A DNA stretch of 64,000 bases from Mesonia ostreae. GTDB lineage: Bacteria > Bacteroidota > Bacteroidia > Flavobacteriales > Flavobacteriaceae. This document shows, piece after piece, positions 26,157 through 33,802 of this stretch. Each line of letters opens with the position of its first letter. Position 1 is the first letter of the stretch. The stretch is taken from the NCBI RefSeq assembly GCF_031845265.1, contig NZ_JAVRBG010000001.1, positions 310,001 through 374,000 of the forward strand, written 5' to 3'. A model generated the notes under the pieces. It ran no database searches and was not told the origin of the DNA. It worked only from the letters and a program-made list of their open reading frames with translations. A program made the position numbers and the translations under genes.

Positions 26157-27572
26157 ATGAAAATTGAGCAAATTTATACCGGTTGTTTATCCCAAGGGGC
26201 TTATTATATTGAGAGCCAAGGCGAGGTAGCGATTATTGACCCTTTAAGAGAAATACAGCCTTATATTGATAAAGCGGAAGCTTCTGGCGCAAAAATCAAG
26301 TATATTTTTGAAACCCACTTTCACGCCGATTTTGTTTCGGGACACATCACCTTATCGGAAAAAACAGGAGCTCCAATTATTTATGGCCCAAATGCGAACC
26401 CAGATTTTGAATCTATCACCGCTACAGACGGACAAGAATTTAAATTGGGAGAACTTACTTTTGTTGTGCTGCATACGCCGGGACACACTATGGAAAGCAC
26501 TACTTTTCTCTTGAAAGATAAACACGGAAAAGACCATGCTTTATTTACGGGCGACACCTTGTTTTTAGGAGATGTAGGACGTCCAGATCTTGCTCAAAAA
26601 GCAGCAGATATGACGCAAGAAGACTTGGCAGGAATTTTATATGATAGTCTAAGAACTAAAATTATGCCTTTGGCTGATGATATTACGGTTTATCCCGCTC
26701 ACGGTGCAGGATCTGCCTGCGGAAAGAATATGATGAAAGAAACGGTAGACACGTTAGGGAATCAAAAAGAGATGAATTACGCGCTGCGTAGCGATATGAC
26801 TAAGGAAGAGTTCGTAAATGAAGTAACCGATGGTTTATTACCTCCACCTGCTTATTTCCCTATGAATGTGAAAATGAACAAAGAAGGTTACCAAAATATT
26901 GAAGAAGTGCTTAAACGCGGAAATAGCGCTTTAAGTCCAACTGCATTTGAAGCTGCAGCCAATGAAACTGGCGCTGTGATTCTTGATGTAAGAAAAGCGC
27001 AGGATTTTGCCAAAGGACATATTCCTGGTTCTATTTTTATAGGAATTGATGGCGGATTTGCTCCTTGGGTAGGAGATTTAATTAAAGATGTAGAGCAGCC
27101 TATTCTTTTAATTGCAGACCACGATCGCATTGAGGAAACCATCACACGTTTATCTCGTGTAGGTTTTGATCATACCTTAGGTTATCTAGAAGGTGGTTTT
27201 GAAGCTTGGAAAAAAGCGAGTAAAGAATACGATACCGTAACTTCTATTAGCGCACAAGAGTTTAAGAAAGCACAAGAAGATGGAAAAGATATTCCTGTAT
27301 TTGATGTACGAAAGCCGGGAGAATTTGAAGCAGAACACTTACCAAATGTTCACCACACTTCACTTTCTGACCTTAATGATCATTTAGCAGAATATCCAGA
27401 AAAAGAAACTTTCTATGTGCATTGCGCAGGTGGATACCGCAGTATGATTGCTTCGTCTATTTTAAAAAATCGTGGAATTCATAACCTGATTGATATTCAA
27501 GGCGGTTTCAAAGCGATCAAAGAAGCAGGAATAGAAACGACAAACTATGTTTGTCCGTCTACCTTAAAATAA
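26157..27572 (+). CDS. MBL-fold hydrolase fused to two rhodanese domains (persulfide dioxygenase type)
   Basis: A 471-residue cytoplasmic protein. The metallo-beta-lactamase domain (about 1-235) has THFHADFVSGH (the HxHxD metal motif), HTPGHTMEST and FTGDTLFLGDVGRPDL, the last two as in ETHE1/BlhA-like persulfide dioxygenases. Two rhodanese domains follow: about 255-355, whose active loop reads ILLIADHDR and lacks the catalytic Cys, and about 370-465, whose loop VHCAGGYRS has it. Family knowledge: such fusions oxidise glutathione- or protein-bound persulfide to sulfite and use the rhodanese for sulfur transfer. Gene is preceded by operator 2 and ends in a bidirectional terminator. Confidence 0.92.
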   Translation: MKIEQIYTGCLSQGAYYIESQGEVAIIDPLREIQPYIDKAEASGAKIKYIFETHFHADFVSGHITLSEKTGAPIIYGPNANPDFESITATDGQEFKLGELTFVVLHTPGHTMESTTFLLKDKHGKDHALFTGDTLFLGDVGRPDLAQKAADMTQEDLAGILYDSLRTKIMPLADDITVYPAHGAGSACGKNMMKETVDTLGNQKEMNYALRSDMTKEEFVNEVTDGLLPPPAYFPMNVKMNKEGYQNIEEVLKRGNSALSPTAFEAAANETGAVILDVRKAQDFAKGHIPGSIFIGIDGGFAPWVGDLIKDVEQPILLIADHDRIEETITRLSRVGFDHTLGYLEGGFEAWKKASKEYDTVTSISAQEFKKAQEDGKDIPVFDVRKPGEFEAEHLPNVHHTSLSDLNDHLAEYPEKETFYVHCAGGYRSMIASSILKNRGIHNLIDIQGGFKAIKEAGIETTNYVCPSTLK

Positions 27573-27658
27573 AAAATACGCCTGAATTGAATTTTTCCAA
27601 GCAGGCCTCATAATAACCCCTCAACGAGGGGGAAAGTGATTTTTTGGTTGGTTAGTAG

Positions 27659-27688
27659 AAAAGAGCGACATTGGATGGTCGCTCTTTT
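27659..27688. terminator. Bidirectional terminator
   Basis: Stem AAAAGAGCGAC (27659-27669) / GTCGCTCTTTT (27678-27688), T runs on both strands, between the convergent MBL-rhodanese and methyltransferase genes. Confidence 0.85.
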
Positions 27689-27694
27689 CGTTTT

Positions 27695-28285
27695 TTATTG
27701 TTTCTGAAACACTAAAGTCGTCATCGCACGTACATCTTGCACATTGGTAGTTTTTACAGGCTCGATGAGTTGTAAGGGATGAATTTCTAAAAGCTCTGAA
27801 ATCAATTTACGCGTGACGTAAAAATTTCCCGTCTCTTTACTCTGTTTATCTTGTACAAAACCATTCTTCCCTTCTAAACCAATATTAGAGGCTACACGAA
27901 TAAATAAAGTTCCTGAATCTTTTAGTACGCGAAGCATTTCTTTAATCATCGTATGAAAGTGTTCGCCGCTTTTTGCAAAATGCAATACTGCAGAACATAA
28001 TATGTGATCAAAACTATTTCCGCCGTAAGGCAAATTTTCCAACTCCCCAACAATAAACTGTTTTGCCATTTTTGGGTAATTTTCTTGCGCCATATTAATG
28101 CGTTCTAGTTTGTTGTCTATGCCATAAAGTGAAAAATCATTATGATAAAACCATTTCAAATTTCTTCCTTCTCCACAACCCGCATCTAGAATAGATTGGC
28201 CAGGCTGGTAGGTGTTCTTTAAGATTTGATCAAGCACATAGATGTCTATATTTCCTATGAGATGATAAGTTTCTTCGTGATTCAT
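27695..28285 (-). CDS. Class I SAM-dependent methyltransferase
   Basis: A 196-residue methyltransferase. Motif I is ILDAGCGEGRNLKWF (about 34-48), then LYGIDNKLERI, FIVGELENLPYG and DHILCSAVLHFAKSGEHF. The layout resembles TehB-like or UbiE-like enzymes. Substrate unknown; its place between two sulfur genes could mean thiol or tellurite/selenite methylation, but no motif decides this. It is divergent from the lipoprotein rhodanese. Operator 3 lies between them but no -7 box sits at the fixed distance on this side. Confidence 0.85.
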   Translation of the reverse strand: MNHEETYHLIGNIDIYVLDQILKNTYQPGQSILDAGCGEGRNLKWFYHNDFSLYGIDNKLERINMAQENYPKMAKQFIVGELENLPYGGNSFDHILCSAVLHFAKSGEHFHTMIKEMLRVLKDSGTLFIRVASNIGLEGKNGFVQDKQSKETGNFYVTRKLISELLEIHPLQLIEPVKTTNVQDVRAMTTLVFQKQ

Positions 28286-28330
28286 GAGTTAGTATTTCTA
28301 TAGACAAGTTAAGGATTAATATCAGGTTTA

Positions 28331-28344
28331 GTAACAAGGGTTAC
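28331..28344. promoter_or_regulatory. Operator 3: GTAACAAGGGTTAC upstream of the rhodanese lipoprotein
   Basis: Perfect 5-N4-5 palindrome. Exactly 22 bp downstream (28367-28374) is TATCTTTA, a five-of-six -7 match for the rhodanese gene. Confidence 0.75.
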
Positions 28345-28423
28345 GTATTTTCACTTTTAGATTACTTATCTTTATACGATAATAAGCTAAAATTGCTTTT
28401 ATAAACTTAAAAACACTAAAAAA

Positions 28424-28798
28424 ATGAAAAATATAGTTTTAATACTGACTTTAATCAGCACTTTAACAGCTTGTAATGCACAACAGAAAGATAACATTGA
28501 AATTCTTTCTGCTACAGAATTTAAGGAAGCGGTTACCAATAAAGAGGTTCAACTGGTAGATGTTCGTACTCCAGAAGAATTTAAGGAAGGAGAGATTGAT
28601 GACGCTTTAAACATCGACTTTTTACAAAATGAGAGCTTTACGACTCAGTTTGAAAAATTAGATAAAGAAGAGCCAGTATATATTTACTGTCGTTCTGGAA
28701 ACCGAAGTGGTAAAGCTGCCAAACAGCTCAAACAAATGGGATTTAAAGAAATATATGATTTAGACGGTGGTTATATGAACTATCCTTATAAAAAATAG
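28424..28798 (+). CDS. Rhodanese-domain lipoprotein
   Basis: A 124-residue protein with lipobox STLTACN (Cys17), so it is anchored in the periplasm or outer membrane, and a single rhodanese domain (about 30-122) with the active loop YCRSGNRSG. Family knowledge: transfers sulfane sulfur from thiosulfate, polysulfide or persulfide through a Cys-persulfide. The promoter carries operator 3, linking it to the Crp/Fnr-type regulon. Confidence 0.9.
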   Translation: MKNIVLILTLISTLTACNAQQKDNIEILSATEFKEAVTNKEVQLVDVRTPEEFKEGEIDDALNIDFLQNESFTTQFEKLDKEEPVYIYCRSGNRSGKAAKQLKQMGFKEIYDLDGGYMNYPYKK

Positions 28799-29055
28799 AT
28801 AGTCAGATTTATACTTCACGCAAAATGCGCAAAGAAGAAAACATCAGGTTTTATTTCTTTGCGCATTATGCGTTTAAATTATATCGTCCATACTTTAAAA
28901 CCTTATTCTATTTCATTTTTTAATAGGAACTCCGCATAAAGAGCGACCTTACAGTCCCGAAGTCTCGGAATTAAAAATCTGTGAGGTCTGGTTTCTAGTA
29001 AGTATCAAATAGTTCTGATTATATCACAATTTTAAAGTGAAAACCATTTTAAAAG

Positions 29056-29556
29056 TCAAATAGTATCGTTTAATATTTCATACATAAACTTTTGCAAGCT
29101 TAGCATTTCATTTTTACCCACCTTTCTACCCAAGCGTCCAGAAAAATAGAGTACAAACCAAAGTACAAAAAGTGCTCCCATTGCGATGATAGGCATTGTG
29201 CTGGGTCGCTCTAATCTAATGTTAGTGTACACCCATATCCCTGCGCCTATAAAAAGAGTTCCCACTACAAAATGCAAAAACATAAACATCGTCCATACGG
29301 TAGGACTTGGTCCATAAAGTCCTTTTAAAACTGTAGGTTGATCTTCAATTTTATAGATTTCTAAGTGTAATTGAGGCGACCAAAAATGTTGTTTTTCCTT
29401 CGGAAATCGTATAAATACATGATCGTCTGCTCTACTTGTTACAAAGCTTTCATTATTCTTTCCAGCCGACTTAAAAGCCACTAATAGCTTTTCGGGATCT
29501 TCATTTAGTTCTAGGCGAAACCTAGGACGTAAGACAACTTGGTTAGTTAATTCCAT
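29056..29556 (-). CDS. Conserved membrane protein of unknown function
   Basis: A 166-residue protein read from MELTNQVVL. The N-terminal ~90 residues are soluble (LRPRFRLELNEDPEKLLVAFK); two transmembrane helices follow (WTMFMFLHFVVGTLFIGAGIW and MPIIAMGALFVLWFVLYFSG) and a short C-terminal tail. I do not recognise the family. An upstream in-frame start at 29577 is rejected because a near-match -7 box (TATATTTA, 29564-29571) overlaps it. It lies inside the sulfur island but has no operator of its own. Confidence 0.7.
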   Translation of the reverse strand: MELTNQVVLRPRFRLELNEDPEKLLVAFKSAGKNNESFVTSRADDHVFIRFPKEKQHFWSPQLHLEIYKIEDQPTVLKGLYGPSPTVWTMFMFLHFVVGTLFIGAGIWVYTNIRLERPSTMPIIAMGALFVLWFVLYFSGRLGRKVGKNEMLSLQKFMYEILNDTI

Positions 29557-29767
29557 AATGGGATAAATATAGAACATTTACTTAATGTCGTGCAAGAGGA
29601 AAATATCTACATTTTTTTTGCTGGTCGAACAAGATGCTAGACTTTTAGATTTCTAGTAAATAAAGTCTAGAACCTAGAAAATAGACTTTTAGTTAACAAG
29701 ACGCTTTGACTCAGGACTTTTTGAACCAAGACCTTTTGACCCACGACTACACCAATACCCGAATACA

Positions 29768-29807
29768 CGAATAGTCGAATAGTCGAATAGTCGAATAGTC
29801 GAATAGT
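29768..29807. repeat. 8-bp tandem repeat (CGAATAGT)x5
   Basis: Five perfect copies of CGAATAGT, preceded by an imperfect unit, in the gap after the tlpA-like gene. The 60 bp before it also has quasi-repeats of GACTTTTTGAACC / GACCTTTTGACCC type. Confidence 0.9.
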
Positions 29808-29813
29808 CAAAAA

Positions 29814-30440
29814 TTACAAACTTTTCAAAAACTCCTTAAAATCTGGATGGCTATAATCAGCCATTCCATTATGTGTCATCACCAAGTTTCCTTTGGTATC
29901 AATTACATAAGTAGTAGGAATAGCAGAAGAATGATACATTCTAGGAACTCCGTTTGCTGCCGTATAAATAGGCAAATTGTAGCCTTTACGTTTATCAAAA
30001 GATTTGGCTTTTTCAAAATCATCATCTAAAGAGAGCATCACAAAAGCAACCTCATCTCCCATTTCTTCGTGCAGCTCATCAATGCTAGGCATCTCCGCCA
30101 CACAAGGCGGACACCAAGTAGCCCACAAGTTCATAAAGATGACTTTACCTTTCAATTCTTCCAAAGAGACGGTGTTTCCTTCGCTATCAATCAAATCAAA
30201 ATTAAAATCTGCTTTTGTCTTATTAGCATCAATTGCTGCCGCTTCTTCGCTTTCTGTGTTTTCTGTTACGGTCATTTCTTTCACATCAGGATTCATTAAA
30301 CCGGTAGCAAGTATTCCGCGTTGAGCGAATCCAATTACTTCGGCGTGCAATCCTGTGATGTAAAGTACAACAGCGATTGCTCCAAAAATTCCGTATTGGA
30401 TCCAAGTTTTCTTAGCGCTATCTTTTTTATTCTCTTTCAT
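29814..30440 (-). CDS. TlpA-family membrane-anchored thioredoxin
   Basis: A 208-residue protein: one N-terminal transmembrane helix (about 13-33), a linker, and a TlpA/ResA-like thioredoxin domain (about 75-208) with the redox motif WATWCPPC and the cis-Pro region SAIPTTYVID. It should act in the periplasm as a thiol-disulfide reductase. It is the last gene of the DoxX-DsrE-SoxB-like-TlpA unit (10-bp gap to the SoxB-like gene). In Sox systems a SoxW/SoxS-type thioredoxin keeps the carrier thiol active; a similar job is inferred. Confidence 0.9.
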   Translation of the reverse strand: MKENKKDSAKKTWIQYGIFGAIAVVLYITGLHAEVIGFAQRGILATGLMNPDVKEMTVTENTESEEAAAIDANKTKADFNFDLIDSEGNTVSLEELKGKVIFMNLWATWCPPCVAEMPSIDELHEEMGDEVAFVMLSLDDDFEKAKSFDKRKGYNLPIYTAANGVPRMYHSSAIPTTYVIDTKGNLVMTHNGMADYSHPDFKEFLKSL

Positions 30441-30449
30441 AATTATTTT

Positions 30450-32111
30450 CTATTGAAATTTATATTCGGTTCCAGGAACTGTAGAAAAAGAATACTTTCC
30501 AAGATAGTCACAATACGCTCTTCCCTCTAAGTTAGGAGATACTGGCGATTTCTTTTCTAAATATTCTTCAACCACTTCGTGGATGGTATAATCTTTAACT
30601 TCTACTTCTTCTACATTAGGCATTCTACACAAATTATCTATAGGATCTCCCGGACGCACACACGCAGAAATGGTATAATATTCATCATCTTGCATAGGTT
30701 CTCCTTTCACAGTAATGCTAGAAATACGCTTTCCTTTTTCATTCTGAGAATTAAAATTAACTTTCATCCCAGAGAAACGTACCAACCAACCGCCAAATCT
30801 TTCGGTGGCATTTTCAGCAAAAGCATTATGCATTTCACTTTCTAACCAATTTTTAATTTGCTTTCCAGTCGCTTTTCCTGTTTTCACTTTTTCGTTTACC
30901 GGAAGTAAATTCCATAAGTTAGCACGTGTGATAGGTTCTGGTTGTCCGTTTTCGGGAACTATAGGGTTTCCAAAACGAAAGCCATTGGAGATAGAAATAT
31001 CTGCTCCAGTTTTCCAACGTGCGGCATCGGTAATCATATTATCCATAGGGTTTTCTACGGTTAAATAACGGTATATTGGTGTGTTGGTATAGCCTACCAC
31101 CGTTTCTAAATAGTCTTTATAAGGTGCCTTTTCTCTATCTACAAGCGCTTGCAATTCTTTATCTGCAGGATATTTAATTGGGTCCACATCGATCAACTCA
31201 TAATCATCTCCCACTAGTTTGCCATCTATTAAATGTAAGGTTAATTTCCCAACAAAAGAACCAAATGCACCTGGTTCTGTCACCTTAGCATATTTTCCTT
31301 GTATCAATTCTCGTACCCTTTCGTGCGTGTCATTACCCAATACATAATCTACATTTTCGGATATGGGATGATTTGCCAATTCTACTTGTTTAAAAACTCC
31401 AATATGCGTCACTAAGAACAGCACGTCTATGTTTTCTTTGACTTTAATATCATCTACCATCTTTTTTAAATCATCATCAAGACCGCTAAACCCAATCCCT
31501 TTACTAAAAATAGGATTTTGTCTAACAGGAACAGCGGGATCATTAATCCCTACAAAACCAATGCGAACGCCTTCAATCTCTTTTACCCAATGTGCAGGAA
31601 ATAAAGGCTCTTTACTTTCGTCGTGGTGCATATTTTGTGCGATAATGGGCGTATCATAGCCTTTCATTATCTCCATCATGTTGTTTTTACCATAAACAAC
31701 CTCCCAGTTTCCTGGAATAATCACATCATAGCCCATATTCTTAATAATATCTGGCATCACTTTTCCTTTTGATAAGGCCGCATAACCACTTCCTTGAATC
31801 AAATCACCACCATCTACAATAATAGTACGATTCGGGTTCTTTTCACGCTCTTGATCAAAGAGCGTTTTAATATTTGCCAATCCGCCACGATCTTTAAAGA
31901 CTACTTCTTTGTCTTCCCAAAAAAGCTCTGGATGCGTATCTAATTGGCCGTGAATATCTGCCGTTTGGAGTATGGTTATACTCAAGGTATCTTTCGTTTC
32001 GGCGTTTTTAGCCATATCTTTTGAGGTTTCATTTTTACAAGAAACAGTGGCTATTAATATTCCTAAAAGGCTAAGCCTTGCTAAAATTGTGGTGTTAAAT
32101 ACGTTCATCAT
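30450..32111 (-). CDS. SoxB-like metallophosphoesterase / 5'-nucleotidase-fold lipoprotein
   Basis: A 553-residue lipoprotein (lipobox ATVSC, Cys25) with a metallophosphoesterase domain (about 43-330) and a 5'-nucleotidase C-terminal domain (about 345-540). Metal motifs: QTADIHGQL (Asp52, His54), VDGGDLIQGSG (Asp103), GNWEVVYG (Asn135), VTHIG and NDTHER. Ordinary 5'-nucleotidases have GNHE; here the catalytic His is Trp136, as in thiosulfohydrolase SoxB (GHWE). Later text SNGFRFG resembles SoxB SPGFRWG. A sulfate-ester or thiosulfonate hydrolase in the periplasm is therefore more likely than a nucleotidase. Its start overlaps the DsrE stop by one base. No soxXA or soxYZ is present in this window. 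Confidence 0.8.
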   Translation of the reverse strand: MMNVFNTTILARLSLLGILIATVSCKNETSKDMAKNAETKDTLSITILQTADIHGQLDTHPELFWEDKEVVFKDRGGLANIKTLFDQEREKNPNRTIIVDGGDLIQGSGYAALSKGKVMPDIIKNMGYDVIIPGNWEVVYGKNNMMEIMKGYDTPIIAQNMHHDESKEPLFPAHWVKEIEGVRIGFVGINDPAVPVRQNPIFSKGIGFSGLDDDLKKMVDDIKVKENIDVLFLVTHIGVFKQVELANHPISENVDYVLGNDTHERVRELIQGKYAKVTEPGAFGSFVGKLTLHLIDGKLVGDDYELIDVDPIKYPADKELQALVDREKAPYKDYLETVVGYTNTPIYRYLTVENPMDNMITDAARWKTGADISISNGFRFGNPIVPENGQPEPITRANLWNLLPVNEKVKTGKATGKQIKNWLESEMHNAFAENATERFGGWLVRFSGMKVNFNSQNEKGKRISSITVKGEPMQDDEYYTISACVRPGDPIDNLCRMPNVEEVEVKDYTIHEVVEEYLEKKSPVSPNLEGRAYCDYLGKYSFSTVPGTEYKFQ

Positions 32112-32533
32112 TATAAACTTAAACTTTTATAGCCCTTTTTCTGAAGCTGAAAATTATACAAAATTCCGTTTTCTACGACCTTCATTTCTTCAGGTACTTT
32201 TGTGGTATCGATTTTAAATTTGTTCAGCGAAAACCCGCAAGCTACTAAGTGTACTCCGGCTTCTTCCGCCTTTTTAATAAATTTATTCATTTTATGCGTA
32301 TTGGTGATATCGCCTATTTGTTTTCCGCAGATAATCACTTGGAAATCGCCAAAATCTTCTCCTTCTTCCGCTTTAAGCGCTTCCGCAGTAAGAATTATGG
32401 GTTGCAATTGTGGTACCTTTTTAGTGAGTACCACATAATTATTTTTATCGTCTTGATGTTGCTGCGCCACTAGGTTAGCCGTGCTAAACAAGGCCAACAT
32501 TAGAAAGAGGGAGCTTAAAATATATTTTTTCAT
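32111..32533 (-). CDS. Secreted DsrE-family protein
   Basis: A 140-residue protein with a signal peptide (1-23, TANLVAQQ) and a DsrE/DsrF-like fold. The conserved Cys is in HLVACGFSLNKF (about residue 99); another Cys is in VIICGKQIG. DsrE-type proteins relay sulfane sulfur through a conserved Cys; a periplasmic form would serve the SoxB-like enzyme encoded next (1-bp overlap). Specific function inferred from context. Confidence 0.85.
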   Translation of the reverse strand: MKKYILSSLFLMLALFSTANLVAQQHQDDKNNYVVLTKKVPQLQPIILTAEALKAEEGEDFGDFQVIICGKQIGDITNTHKMNKFIKKAEEAGVHLVACGFSLNKFKIDTTKVPEEMKVVENGILYNFQLQKKGYKSLSL

Positions 32534-32573
32534 TGTTAATTTTTTAGGTGAATGATTTAAAGTTTGAAGAATC

Positions 32574-32978
32574 CTAAATTGGTTTTCTTGACGTACTGGT
32601 ATCGTTTAAAACAAAGAATAGAAGTCCGCCTAAGATGGCTATATTTTTAAAGAGTGGCCCCAAGGTTGTAATTTGCCCTACCTGAATCGTTAAGGTAATG
32701 GGAATTAAAACGCCCATCAAAATGAGCGCTGCCCATTTGGTTTTATATCCAATAAGGAAAATAAAACCTGCCAAAAGCATTACGATGCCAGAGATAATGA
32801 TAAGCCATTGAGGTTCCCCAAAAAGATGGGCAATTCCTTTAAAATTAGCTTGCTCAATTCGCTTTGCCGTTTTTTCTACGTGCAACAAGTGATTAAATCC
32901 CGCTACGTGAAATATACCGCTAACGAATATTCTTAAAATTTGAACCGATCTAGAGTTGACTGAAATAGTTGTCGCCAT
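32574..32978 (-). CDS. DoxX-family membrane protein
   Basis: A 134-residue inner-membrane protein with four helices (RIFVSGIFHVAGFNHLL, LIIISGIVMLLAGFIFLIGY, ALILMGVLIPITLTIQV, IAILGGLLFFVL), the DoxX plan. DoxX/DoxD relatives include the membrane subunit of archaeal thiosulfate:quinone oxidoreductase and proteins tied to thiosulfate tolerance in mycobacteria. The operon with DsrE, SoxB-like and TlpA genes makes an electron-transfer or sulfur role plausible. A near-match -7 box (TAATTTTA, minus strand) lies at 32990-32997. Confidence 0.85.
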   Translation of the reverse strand: MATTISVNSRSVQILRIFVSGIFHVAGFNHLLHVEKTAKRIEQANFKGIAHLFGEPQWLIIISGIVMLLAGFIFLIGYKTKWAALILMGVLIPITLTIQVGQITTLGPLFKNIAILGGLLFFVLNDTSTSRKPI

Positions 32979-33099
32979 GAGATATCATGTAAAATTAAGA
33001 GTTGATATTGTGCGGTGTCTATCCGTAACAGTTAATTCCCACAAATGTCCAGAAATGGAACCACTACGGAAGCACCGACTTAAAATTTTATCATTATTC

Positions 33100-33462
33100 T
33101 TAGGCGATCCGGGGTGGTGGAGAGGTATTATCTAGGTGTAGATAATTAAATTTTGAAGTATAGTAATCGTTGAAAGTTGCGATGGGCTCTACCGCATTGG
33201 TTTCCCAAGAAAAGAGATTGAACTGAAATTGCGAATTACAAAAACTGCTTAAGGCAATCACTTGAGAAGTAATTTGATTTACTTCAGAAAATTGAGTTTC
33301 CTTTTTATCTTGCTTCGGAAAGTTCTCTTTCTTACAATGCGGATTCACGAAAGTAATATCACTTCCGCTGAAAAGCAAATTTAATCCTCCCGCTTCTAAG
33401 GCCATAAATTTTGCCGAGAAGATGAAGATGAATACTGCCGCTATGTAAGTTTGTGTTTTCAC
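33100..33462 (-). CDS. Small secreted protein, GTG start, operator-controlled
   Basis: A 120-residue protein from GTG at 33462: signal/anchor (YIAAVFIFIFSAKFMAL), then a mature part with Cys43 (NPHCKKE) and Cys75 (SSFCNSQ) and a Pro-rich end SPPPRIA. I recall no biochemical function; the plan resembles small flavobacterial proteins beside metal genes. The start is fixed by a perfect -7 box (TATGTTTG, 33477-33470) that ends 7 nt before the GTG, and operator 4 is 22 bp upstream of that box. The text GCATCGTGAAAA around the start is shared with the HYC-type gene at 5.6 kb. The DoxX operon follows after 121 bp without a clear terminator. Confidence 0.7.
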   Translation of the reverse strand: MKTQTYIAAVFIFIFSAKFMALEAGGLNLLFSGSDITFVNPHCKKENFPKQDKKETQFSEVNQITSQVIALSSFCNSQFQFNLFSWETNAVEPIATFNDYYTSKFNYLHLDNTSPPPRIA

Positions 33463-33469
33463 GATGCTC

Positions 33470-33477
33470 CAAACATA
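33470..33477 (-). promoter_or_regulatory. -7 box TATGTTTG of the 33.1-kb gene
   Basis: Perfect TAnnTTTG match on the minus strand at the fixed distance from operator 4. Confidence 0.7.
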
Positions 33478-33499
33478 TAACAATTAAATCGTGAGCTTT

Positions 33500-33513
33500 G
33501 TAACCTTTGTTAC
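33500..33513. promoter_or_regulatory. Operator 4: GTAACCTTTGTTAC
   Basis: Perfect 5-N4-5 palindrome, 22 bp upstream of the -7 box at 33477-33470 (minus strand). It probably also governs the downstream DoxX-DsrE-SoxB-like-TlpA genes by readthrough. Confidence 0.75.
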
Positions 33514-33566
33514 TTAATCGCTTTAAAGGCAATTTTTAACAAAAATTAAAGAGAAAAAACACTTCC

Positions 33567-33722
33567 TTACTTAAGCACTTGAATCGCCCAGACGATTAAA
33601 AGAAAGCCTATCCCTGTAACAGCGGGCGCAGGAATTTGGGCAGCAACTCCCAATACAATCATCACCAAAGCTTTGATTGTAAGTAATATAGAAATCAAGT
33701 TTAATTTTTTAGTACGTGTCAT
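33567..33722 (-). CDS. 51-residue membrane protein
   Basis: A short frame from ATG at 33722: a basic start MTRTKKLN, helix LISILLTIKALVMIVLGVAA, the turn QIPAPAVTG and helix IGFLLIVWAIQVL, ending LK. Such a regular two-helix plan with basic N-terminus suggests a real inner-membrane peptide. The operator at 33767-33780 stands exactly 22 bp from a five-of-six -7 box (TAGTTTAG, 33744-33737), 14 nt before the ATG. Function unknown; it could be a small partner of the divergent YeeE transporter. Confidence 0.6.
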   Translation of the reverse strand: MTRTKKLNLISILLTIKALVMIVLGVAAQIPAPAVTGIGFLLIVWAIQVLK

Positions 33723-33736
33723 TTTTCTATTTTTCT

Positions 33737-33744
33737 CTAAACTA
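33737..33744 (-). promoter_or_regulatory. Near-match -7 box TAGTTTAG of the 51-residue protein
   Basis: Five of six consensus bases, minus strand, 22 bp from operator 5. Confidence 0.45.
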
Positions 33745-33766
33745 ATAAAAAATAATTACACTTATT

Positions 33767-33780
33767 GTAACGTTTGTTAC
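33767..33780. promoter_or_regulatory. Operator 5: GTAACGTTTGTTAC, shared by two divergent promoters
   Basis: Perfect 5-N4-5 palindrome. On the plus side a near -7 box CATCTTTG (33803-33810) and on the minus side TAGTTTAG (33744-33737) both begin after exactly 22 bp, so one symmetric operator can serve both directions. Confidence 0.75.
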
Positions 33781-33802
33781 CGATATTACTTTATAAAAAC
33801 AT

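Noticed and set aside
28301..28308. Operator 3 also controlling the methyltransferase
   Set aside because: The sequence at the fixed distance on the minus strand (CTTGTCTA) does not resemble TAnnTTTG.
29768..29807. CRISPR-like array
   Set aside because: Units of 8 bp without spacers; a simple tandem repeat.
30450..32111. Plain 5'-nucleotidase/UshA call
   Set aside because: The GNHE catalytic His is replaced by Trp as in SoxB and all neighbours are sulfur genes.
33020..33038. Possible sixth operator upstream of doxX (GTAAC at 33025)
   Set aside because: Only the left half-site is present; the right half reads AATTC and the distance to the near -7 box at 32990-32997 differs by 5 bp from the fixed spacing.
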